64,000 nt of DNA from Paramacrobiotus metropolitanus (lineage: Eukaryota > Tardigrada > Eutardigrada > Parachela > Macrobiotidae), in assembly GCF_019649055.1 (NCBI RefSeq), contig NW_026570287.1:682001-746000 (forward strand), written 5' to 3'. This document shows, piece after piece, positions 11,374 to 22,200 of the stretch (positions are counted from its first letter, which is position 1; every line of letters begins with the position of its first letter). The position numbers were made by a program, and so were the translations under genes. A model generated the notes under the pieces. It saw only the letters and a list, made by a program, of their open reading frames with translations, had not been told where the DNA came from and made no database searches.

Positions 11374-14300
11374 AGCACTCCTCCAATTATAGGAGGACGT
11401 GTATATATATACGTCTGCCGGGCCCGGCATTTTTTGTGTGCAGCCGAATTGTTAGTTTGGTATCCGGTCACTCAGTGTGCGTGCACGCACCAGTGTCACA
11501 ACGTCGTCGCAAATGACAGTGTGGGGGCAGGATTACGACATAGGTTACGACAGTGCCACTGGCGGTTACGGCCAAGGTGCTTAGGTTACACCAGATGGCG
11601 GGGACGCGCTCGCACGGTGCTGAAAGAGTTACTTACTTATGCGACTGACTAGCAATTTTTCTTGTTCTAATTTTAGCACAGATTTTGTACGTACCATTCC
11701 GAGCGCGCCTTTTCTATTCGCTGCACTTCGGTGCATGTTTTGACATCCAGACGCCCACTCTGGTCAGTACTAGCTGAGACAAGAATATCTCCGAGAATCC
11801 TTCGCCGGGAATCCAGTACGAAATCGGCATTATACAGTCAGTATTGTGGAAGGTCCATTGCTACCCTTTTGTCGACACGGCCACCCGATGCATGGAGGCT
11901 GATCACACAGCAACAAATACAAAATATACAGTATCTATTTTTATCGGATAAAACACACCAAAAACTACGAACAACCGAAACACAAATTTTTTGTCCATTT
12001 GTAAAAGCACCAAAGGCTGAACAATTAGGGAAGTATCATTTACGGTTTTTTCAGCCAGCAAAGTACGCATCCTCTGTGCATTAGTGGCGGCGGCGACAGG
12101 CCAGCAGTACCAGTTACACCATGCCCGGAAACTTCATTAATGATATATATTTCACTATTTGTCACGCTTCTGCATATATAAATTTAATTACTTTAAACTT
12201 GTTTTAAACTGCAAGACCTTTTCCAATGAAGAAAAAAAACATTAACTTGAGGTTTGAGCTACTAGATAAATTATAATATATAGCGCTTTTATAATAGAAA
12301 ATTGTTATTTTAATTCCCATGCTGTATTTGTGTAGTGTTATCGCGAGCGAAGCTTTTCTTACTTTTATGACAACTGCCTCATAAAGAGGATTAAAACTAC
12401 AGTATGTTTCCACGTTTTCTGGTCTTCCTTCCCCGTCTCGCCGTAAACAGGGCACGTTACAAGCCCGTGTACCCAGTTCGACAGTGGCAGCTGGAGGGAG
12501 ACTTTTAGAGTGTCTGTCTTTTTATGAACCCTCCTCAACGAAAGTCAGCTTACCTTTATCACATAAACTTCAAAAGGCCACATGCAGGGAAACAACGAAA
12601 AAAGCGAATGGGTCGCGCCGGTTAGTACGCCAGTGTGAACATAAACCTTTTGATAAAAGTATGCAAAACTGTTTTGATTCCTGAGTTTCCTCCCATTTTG
12701 ACCACAATGACTGATTTGCATTACAAATCTAATATGTATGAAAAGATTATTCTAATAGGCATCAGCCCACAAAATAACAAAATGGCGAGCGTAATGACAC
12801 TACTTCACAATGTAACCGTACTCTTAATTTCGGATACCTGTAGTTCTTAGACAGTTCTAAGTGTAAAAGTACAGTAAGTCGAGCATTTTTATTGCGAGAG
12901 ACCATCCTGTCATGCACATTACCAGGTACCCATCGTTTTTACAGAAGAGCCTATTATCCAGTAAAGATGGCGGCGACCGGTTAATTTGATCCTTGTTCCG
13001 CGTGAATTAACGCCATCATATTCAGTGTTCGTCTGACTTCTTGTATCAACATGAACTTCAGATAATATCGACCTAAATTTCGATGTAATTCCGCAGTGAC
13101 TGCTACGTAATTATTGTCCGTCTCGCGGCTTTTGCCTAAGGTGGAAAGGTCGCAAATTCGATGAAAGAAAACGACACTTTCACAATATATATATTATCAC
13201 TGGAATGATAGTTGCAAATCGGTCCCCTAAAGACGCCACGGTTTTCTTGAAAAAACGCCGGTGTGTTGGATGGTATTACTGCATGACAGACGTGCCTACA
13301 TTGTGCTTGTGCACTAATACCCCGTACCCGCCCGCACGCTTATGCAAATCAATGTAAGTAATACCACAAAAATAACCGCGAGGAACGCGGAAAACCTTTT
13401 GATGAAAATCTGCAGTAAAGGTAAGGATTCGACAGATGCACGACTTATTGTAGATATTTACTGTATTGCACGAGTACAATATGAGCTACCGGTAGTGTAC
13501 CTTTCAAAATTACGCTAGCGACAACGTCATTTCGTCGCTAGCATATGAAATCAGTTTTGTAATACTTACTACGGTACCATTTACCTACTACGAGTTGAGT
13601 CGAAGAAACATCGCGATCGCCGTGGGATCCTGTCTGGGCCTTCAACGAAGTTACTTGGAGGAAATTTACATGAAACCCAGGTTTATGTGGGTACGTCATT
13701 TCCAGGATGCTCGATTGCGCCGTCTTGTGTTTGCGCCATTTGAGGGTACTTTACAATTGTGCACACTGAACAGTAAATGAAAATAAAACTGTTCTCAATC
13801 GGACACCACAGTTAATCAGGCAAAACTATGCAGAACTTTAAATTTTAAAGCTTTAGTGCAAAAGGTTTTTAATGTATATCAGGCAGCTATAGCAATTAAG
13901 GACTTCACAAATACCGTTCTCAGGGTAAATTTACTTGTATAAATAACAACAAATAGGAGCTACTGTGACATGTTCCAGGTTAAAAATTTTGCTTAACGGC
14001 TGCCAGCCAGCTTTTTTGAATTTCTACCACACGTTATTATGTCAGCATAATAATTCTGCTGCACTGTTACAGCCACATCGCGTCCAAGCATTTCAGCAGG
14101 TGGAACCTGGTGGGTCTGACCATGCAAACGGTTTTTCATTAGTATGGTTTGTATTAATAACTGTATTCAGCTGTAATAAACATGTTTTCACCAAATAGTG
14201 CTTGCAGCAACCCTTGGGTGAAGAGCTCACCTGATTATATATATAATTATGCACGTGAAAGAAAAAGGCGGGCAAGTCAGTGGTCAGTACTGCGCGCAAG

Positions 14301-14711
14301 TTAAATAATAGTGTTAAGAATCAAAGCTTACCAGTTAGCAACGAATTGCAACGGAAATACAATATAAAGGCTGACCAGAGGCTATTTCAAGCCAGCAGTA
14401 TCTAAACCCGCATCTGTTTACGGGACTGATTGCAAATCTGCAAGTTCGTTTGTGGGATTCATTGCAGATTTGGGTTGCAAACTTTGACGGACGAAAGATT
14501 TGAAGTTTATGTAAAACGTCGTACGGCAGATTCATTTGTTATTTCCGGCCGGTGTATTGTACTCTGCACAGTCAGAACTGCAACTGCAGTATCCGATCGC
14601 GATATCGTATGACGTGTATTTAAGTGCTGTACTGCAAAAACTTATCCACATACTTTTTTAGCCTGTGCCCATTGCACAAGTAGACTCAAGCGTGTGCACG
14701 CAACATATGCA

Positions 14712-14794
14712 ATGTTCATTAACGTCAAACATTAATGAACATATAAACCCTGCCACCGGTACATTTTCCAATAACTGTTCCGGTGGCAGGGTTT
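14712..14794. repeat. Two adjacent perfect inverted repeats
   Basis: The first has 11-bp arms (14712-14722 and 14732-14742, ATGTTCATTAA and its complement) and a 9-base loop. The second has 15-bp arms (14745-14759 and 14780-14794, AAACCCTGCCACCGG and its complement) and a 20-base loop. Both are perfect. They could be a MITE remnant or extruding hairpins. Confidence 0.8.
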
Positions 14795-16186
14795 GAAGCA
14801 GCGACACTCTATTAATGTGTTTTGTAATTCTATTCGAAAAAAGTCTAGACAAAAAAGAAAAGTGTATCAAAAAGACAGCACGCGACAAAAAGACGATTGG
14901 CTATTGCATAATAACGATATAAGCACTAAGTCCTTCTATTTCAAATAAACATCCACAAACGCCTTGTCGGCAGATCGGTTATCAATCACCTTTACATTTC
15001 GACATGAATACCGCATCGCACTCGAGCCCCCCAGACCAAACAGTAACCACAAAAAGACTGCTACGTACAATGATTTTTGCTGTAAGGGACAGTGTGAAGT
15101 GGCGACTCTGAGCTGGTGCCAGAAAAGAAAAGAACCGCGCTAATTCCTACGTATAGTACGGGTTTACAGTACGTGTACGCTAGCATTGCCATGGTAGGTT
15201 TCTGACATGCTAAAAGCTTTTAATCACTTTTGCTGACGCTGACATTACAGTGGTATTCTGACATGGAACACAATCCCTTTACCCCGTTAACTGTGTTGAC
15301 TACCGTTTGTAATCCACAAAAAAGAAAAAAGGCGCTACGGCGCACTGCGTGTTTGTTGTATCCCTGGCATTGAGTGCTACATTTGTCACGTCAAAGTTAG
15401 CTGCAGTGCATTCTGAATGAGCCACGTACGTATGTACAAGTACAAGTAGCAAACAGCCGTTATTACACATTGGTTGGACACATCAAAGACCTAAACGTGT
15501 ATCCATTGCTAAACTGATCCAGCAGCTAGATCCCATCAGCTGATATTAAATCGGGGATCTCATGGGTCCGGCTTCACACACAGGCCTGTACGAGCGCGCA
15601 GCGGATATCTTCTCTAGTTGGAGCTTGTTGAGCGGATAGCCGGATAAGTTGTAGTGTGCTATTGACTCATAAAATCTCAACGAAACACTTCCGTTTCACT
15701 GGATGTGGTCTGGCGCACTGTGACGCGTGTACTGCCCCATGATTCCTTAACAAAAACATGCAAAAATGAATGTTTTGATAGCGGGGAGCAATGGAAAAGT
15801 CGTAGCCCAATTTGCCACTGTCATACACCACTGGTGGCGGTTGGTTGTGGACTTGTACTGCGGCACACAACGGCAGGCACTCATCATAGAGATTTTCGGG
15901 TGACATGACAGATCATGCTGGTCTTTTTCTGTGTATGGTCCGTGTGTGCATGCATGCGTCCCGGCGCTCCCGACGGGTCTTTTCACTATTTTTTACGTCA
16001 ATGGCGGAAAAAGAAACATAATCGTTACTTTGCGTGTGTCAGCGCTGGTGCGGACACAAATTACTTGCCGACTGGTGTGTGTCGCCGACGACTGCCGCGC
16101 CGTGGATTCCTTATAGCGGCCAAAAAATTGTGGATTAGTTAGGATTTTCTTGTGCGAACGAAATACTGTTTAATTTTGCGGCCCCG

Positions 16187-16193
16187 TATATAA
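16187..16193 (+). promoter_or_regulatory. TATA-box candidate for the amine GPCR
   Basis: TATATAA lies 36 bases upstream of the GPCR ATG, in a locally GC-rich context. The spacing would allow a very short 5' UTR. It is unproven, since the real promoter could lie upstream of an unseen non-coding exon. Confidence 0.35.
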
Positions 16194-16228
16194 TACGCCG
16201 GACGATTACACATTCCGATTGTTGTTAT

Positions 16229-19200
16229 ATGGATTCCCTACATGATAACTCAACGGCGCTATCTGATCCAGAAAATTCATCCATTAATGCCCGACATCGG
16301 GAATTGTATATCCTTATCTTAACCATCATACCCACATTGATTATTGTCATTGGAACAGTGGCCGGAAATGTGCTGGTCTGTGTGGCGATTGGCTATAGTC
16401 GTCAGTTGCGGAAGAACATTACAAATGCCTTTTGTGCATCGCTGGCGATTAGGTTAGCAAAACTAGTGTTGTATGCAAAAGAAAGAAAATGTAATATATA
16501 ACAGCATCGACGGGAATAGAATTACAGGCTTATGACACACTCGTATTGGTTTTCCTTTTTGTGCAAATATTTGCACTGATGATTTTGCGATTTAGCACAT
16601 TAAGGTTAACACGAACAGATACTGCGAAGGCTGGACACAAACGCCTTGCACGAAATGTTTTATTTAAATTACAGATGAAATACCGGTTTAGTTTACTGTC
16701 ATATTTAAAAATTATCTTTTTCTGGTTTAATTTGTTGGCGTCCTGCTGACGGTTCAGCAAAACTGCAGTTTTGAATCAGTAATGAGTTACTGTACACGAA
16801 TCGAAATACTCTTGACTTATACGTAGTTTGGTCTAGGCTGACCACTGTATTTCTGACCGTATAATTACTGTATGAAAGCATCGATATTATGCTTTGAAGT
16901 TTATATTTATTGGTCAGATTATTGCTTGATACCGTACTTAGTGAAGAAGATAAGAATCAAATAATTGAACTAAATGATTTAATGAAATTGCTGTAAGCAG
17001 AGTTATTTAAAGCCAGACTGAATGGCGGTGAGCTTAAATAATTTTCGCTTTACGACTGATCTCGTCGAAGAATTTGAAGTGTACAATTACGTGTACGGCT
17101 CTTGTGATTCGAATTATTATAAACGATTTCAGTTTACCTATTGTTCATACTAATTACCGAAATTAGCAAAGGTGTTTGGCAAACATGAAAAGCACAACCA
17201 ATTTGTATGAATTATAATGATTGACGTCTTGTATAAGTATAGGCTAAATGCCTATATGAACACTTAAGTTTCGATGTTTGTCTGAATCGTAAAAAGCACA
17301 AGTGCATCCAGCTTAAACGGGTCGAAACAGTTAATCAATAGTTTTGTTTGTATACTTTTAAACGGGAAATCACGAAATATTTGCTGGAAAAAATGGGTCA
17401 ACAGCATTTGTTACTGTAATTGGTAATCCTTTTCCCTTAACTGACACCACTTCCGTTAGTTTCCCATAAATTTCCGGGAGCGAATGGTCGACGGCTGGGT
17501 AGAGCCAATTTAATCATTTACAACCAAAATCAAAATTATTAAGTTGGCCTATTTGTTACATTCTTTCAACAATTTTGACTACTGTTATATTCATTTTGAA
17601 TGTTTTAAGTTTAAACATCTTTGCCTGCAGGATAGTTTTTGATTTACTCACGTATATAATTATCACTTAAACATTTTATGGCCATTGCCGAATTAAAAGT
17701 AGAGTAACATTTTATGTTGGAGATAGCCATTATACAAATACCACCTATTCGTTCATCCAGAAGTAACGACAGCATTTTCCCAAGGGCAGCTATTTCGGAA
17801 CGGCAACCGAAAGTAGTTTTATTTATGTAATCTATGGTATCCATTATAAAATGAAATGACATCGTTTTTCATATTGAAGGTTAAATGGTGCACCGCAGCA
17901 GGGAAGGGCTAGGTTAAACTTCTTCGTAGTATAATTCCCGGCTGGATGCATTGCATGATGTTCTGGATGCACAGCATCTATTAACTACGATATGCAATAA
18001 GCAGTAGCGTGATGGCGTCAGCAACAATAAATCAACTGGACCGTTTTTCTGCCTTCAGTTTCCAGCGGTAAAGACCCCATGGGAATTTCTGTATTAAATA
18101 AAATAAACTGTACAAAGCGGTTCCGATGAGATTGTACCCGAAAGCACTTGAAAATGCACTGGCGGAATGCAGTAAGTAATTGCGTATAAGTTGGTCGTAT
18201 TGGATACACGACGATGTCAGAGCGTGCGGCAGTTCAGTTATATATAGCACATAGATTTTTGGCTACAGATAAAAGTTTTGCTAATCTACAACAGATGATA
18301 ACACATAGTATTAATAAATAAATTATATTCGTCTGCATGAAACCAGAAACAACGGTTTCCAGATTTGTGTCCTTCAGATATACTGTACTGTTTAAAGTCG
18401 TACATCAGTTATTATGTACGGCTACGTACATCAGTTTACTATGGTTTATCAATGGCTAGTTAAGGAAACAGTTTGTATTCTTTAACATAATAATGCAAGT
18501 AATTTACATGAGGACTTTTGTATGTGTCTGTTACAAGAAAACCTTAAAGAACAAACAGAAAAGATGCCGGGTAGTAAGCAATGGTTATTTAATGTTACCG
18601 CTTCCGGACTCCACTGGGGCATTGGAGCCCCGGCTGCTGGAGGCTGGTGCTCTCTGTGATCGGCTGTGTGCGGTGACCGTGGGTCACAGAAGCCGGTCGA
18701 CCGGGGTCGGCGGAAGAGCGACCAGTGCCCTGCGCAACCGAAGGCCCTTTATTGAGCAAGTGCGAAATAACAGCAGAAAACAGCAGGGGTGGCGGGTGGT
18801 AAAAGAACAGAGATCACTGCGCGCACACGATATCGAAGGAGCACAGACAGACAGCAATGAGAACTGCAGAACCATGCAATGCGAGCACACGAAACAGTGC
18901 CAAGTGCAAACAGCATGCCCGTGCATGACGGCGGCCGCTTTGATCTAGCGCCACGGCGACGCGCAGCGCCACCAACAGACTCACGTAACTCGCAACACAC
19001 GGCGAAAGGAGAGAGAGTGGAGCGCATGTCCTCCAGCTAACATTAACATCAATTAACTCGTTAATTGTCATTTAATGTTACCGCTTCCGACTCCACTGGG
19101 GCATTGGAGCCCCGGCTGCTGGGAGGCTGGTGCTCTCTGTGATCGGCTGTGTGCGGTGACCGTGGGTCAGCAGAAGCCGGCCGACCGGGGTCGGCGGAAG

Positions 19201-22200
19201 AGAGCGACCAGTGCCCTGCGCAACCGAAGGCCCCAAACAAACCCCAAACAACCCAATATAGGATGGATGCAGCAGTTTGCACGGTTCTGCGGATGTATTT
19301 GGAGAAGATTCGAGTTCCGTTGGGAGTAGGCAAAATTCGGCTATCTTTACGGCGTCGTTGCCGATACGAGCGGTGTAGCGTGATGATCCCGATGTGGTAT
19401 GGCAGGATCCGCGGTATGTCAGGATCCGGTCAGGTTTTCCGCGCAAGGTGCTACCGCCGCTGGGGTCTGCTTGCCGTCGGAGTAGGCGCACAGGAGGTGT
19501 TGGCCTTGCATGCCGCCCGAGGAAACTGCAACCACCGGAAATGGAAATAAAACGCAACCGCCGCTTGGGGTCTGCGTGCCGTCGGAGGCAGGCGCACCGG
19601 AGGTGATCGCCTAGTATGCCGTCGAGGAAGGTGCAACCGCCGCTAGGGTCTGCTGGGAGTAGGAAGAGGGCGCCGTCGTTGCTAAGAGACCTGACTCCGT
19701 CCGAGGAAGTTGCAGCCTCGCTGGTGGTCTGCTTGTTGTCGGAGGTAGGCGCACCGGAGGTGATGGCCTTTATGCCGTCCGAGGAAAGTGCAACCGCCGC
19801 TAAGGGTCTTGCTGTCGAAGGAAGGCGCAGCCGACATTGATGGGCCACTGAACCTATTTGCCGTCGGAGGAGGGCGCTGCGGTTGAAGGGGCCTGTCTGC
19901 CGTCCGAGGAAGATGCAGCCGTCATTGGTGGCCATTGCCTACTTGCCGTCGGATGAGGCGCCGCCGCTGGGAGGGCCTGTCTGTCGTCCGAGGAAGATGC
20001 AGCCGTCACTGGTAGGCCTACTTGCCGTCGGTGAGGGCGCCGCCGTTGAAAGGGGCCTGTCTGCCGTCCGAGGAAGATGCAGCCGTCACTTGTGGGCCAT
20101 TAGGTCTACTTGTCGTCGGATGAGGGCGCCGCTCTGAAGGGGGCCTGTCTGCCGTCCGAGGAAGATGCAGCCACATTGGTGGGCCATTGCCTACTTGCCG
20201 TCGGAGGATGGCGCCGCCGCTTGAAGGGGCCTGTCTGCCGTCCGAGGAAGATGCAGCCGTCACTGGTGGGCCTACTTGCCGTCGGATGAGGGCGCCGCCG
20301 TTGAAAGGGGCCTGTCTGCCGTCCGAGGAAGATGCAGCCGTCACTGGTGGCCTACTTGCCGTGGAGGCGCCGCCGTTGCTAAGTGGCATGTTCTCGTCCG
20401 AGGAAGATGCAGCCGTCACTGGTGGGCCTACTTGCCGTCGGATGAGGGCGCCGCCGCTGGAAGGGGCCTGTCAGCCGTCCGAGGAAGATGCAGCCGTCAC
20501 TGGTGGGCCTACTTGCCGTCGGATGAGGGCGCCGCCGTTGAAGGGCATGCCTGCCGTCCGAAGAAGATGCAGCCGATATTGGTGGGCCATTTTCCACTTG
20601 CCGTCGGGAGGGGCGCCGCTGCTGAAAGGGGGCCTGATACCGTCCGAGGAAGAAGCAGCCGCCGGTGGGCCATTAGGCCTACTTGCCGTCGGATGAGGGC
20701 GCCGCTGGAAGGGGCCTAACTGCCGTCCGGGGAAGATGCAGCCGTCACTGGTGGCCTACTTTGCTGTCGGAGGAGGGCGCCGCCGTTGCTAGGGGCCTGT
20801 TTGCCGTCCGAGGAAAGCTGGGGGTCTGCTTCGTGGAGAAGGCGCAGCCGAAGTTGGTGGTCTGGTATACCTCCGAGGAAGTTGCAACCGCCGCTGGGAG
20901 TCTGCTTGTTGTCGGATGTAGGCGCAGCCTAAGTTGGTGGCCTGGTAAACCGTCCGAGGAAGGCGCAACCGTTGCTAGCGGACCGGTCTGCCGTCCGAAG
21001 AAGATGCGTCCGTTGTTGCTGTGCCTGCTTGCCGTCGGATGAGGCGCCGCCGTAGCCAAGGGCCTGTCTGCCGTCCGAGGAAGATGCAGCCATTGGTGGG
21101 CCATTAAGCCTACTTGCCGTCGAATGAGGGCGCCGCCGCTGAAGGGGCCTGTCTGCCGTCCGAGGAAGATGCAGCCGTCACTGGTGGGCCTACTTGCCGT
21201 CGGAGGAGGGCGCTGCCGTTAAAAGGGGGCCTGTCTGCCGTCCGAGGAAGATGCAGCCGTCATTTGTGCCATTAGGGTCTATTTGCCGTCGGAGGAGGGC
21301 GCCGCCGTTGAAAGGGGCCTGACTACCGTCCGAGGAAGAAGCCGCCATTGGTGGGTCATTAGGCCTACTTGCCGTCGGATGAGGGCGCCGCCGCTGGAAG
21401 GGGCCTAACTGCCGTCCGGGGAAGATGCAGCCGTCACTGGTGGCCTACTTTGCCGTCGGATGAGGGCGCCGTTGCTAGGGGGCCTGTTTGCCGTCCGAGG
21501 AAAGCTTGGGGTCTGCTTTCCGTGGGAGGAAGGCGCAGCCGAAGTTGGTGGCCTGTATACCTCCGAGGAAGTTGCAACCGCCGCTGGGAGTCTGCTTGCC
21601 GTCGGATGTAGGCGCAGCCTAAGTTGGTGGCCTGGTAAGCCGTCCGAGGAAGGCGCACCGTTAGCGGACCGGTCTGCCGTCCGAAGAAGATGCGTCCGTT
21701 GTTGCTGTGCCTGCTTGCCGTCGGAGGAGGGCGCTGTAGCCAAGGGCCTGTCTGCCGTCCGAGGAAGGTGCAGCCGACGTTGGCGGGGCACACCGGCCGT
21801 CGAAGGTGCACGCCTGCGTTGAGTAGGGACCTGTCTGGTGTCCGAGAAAGTGCCCTTGCTAGATCCCAGCTTGCTGTCGGATGTGGGCCGCCGAGGGTAA
21901 CGAGCCTGTCAGCCGTCCATGGGAGGTGCGGTACCTTGCCGTCCGAGGATGGTGCAGTTTCGCCAGTGGCCTAGCTTGGTGCCCGGCCGTTGAAGGGGTT
22001 GTCGCTGCCGGAGGTAGAGCGGCCGTAGTTAGGGTCCTTCTTTGCTGTCCGGTGGAGATGCAGCCGTAGTTGAAGGCCTGTGTTGCCGTCGTCGGTGGCT
22101 TGGCTGACGTCGTGGTGCGAGTCGCCACCGTAGCTGGAGGCCTGTCCTGCCGTCCAATGAAGGCTCGCGTCAAAAGTGGTGCAGCTTTCCTTCGTGGCCT

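Larger units (their letters stand above)
10967..16228. other. Large intergenic region
   Basis: About 5.3 kb with no supportable gene. It contains a strong TATA box (11366-11373), hairpin-forming inverted repeats (14712-14794), AT simple repeats, and ORFs under 120 codons without domains. A possible mini-exon with ATG 11512 and a GTGCTT donor after 11575 has no partner exon that I can find. Confidence 0.5.

Noticed and set aside
11512-11575. Possible first exon encoding MTVWGQDYDIGYDSATGGYG
   Set aside because: It has an ATG and a usable donor, but no partner exon downstream; too short to support.
11731-12084. 117-codon plus-strand ORF
   Set aside because: No domain, no signal peptide, no ATG context or splice support; composition follows the local bases.
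18493-18948. 151-codon plus-strand ORF
   Set aside because: Spans the start of the mobile element inside the GPCR intron; the minus-strand ORFs over the same bases are equally long.
19078-19935. 285-codon minus-strand ORF and other long ORFs on both strands through 22400
   Set aside because: All lie in the 81-bp satellite or the element ends; a period divisible by three keeps many frames open. Composition mirrors the repeat, and there is no domain.
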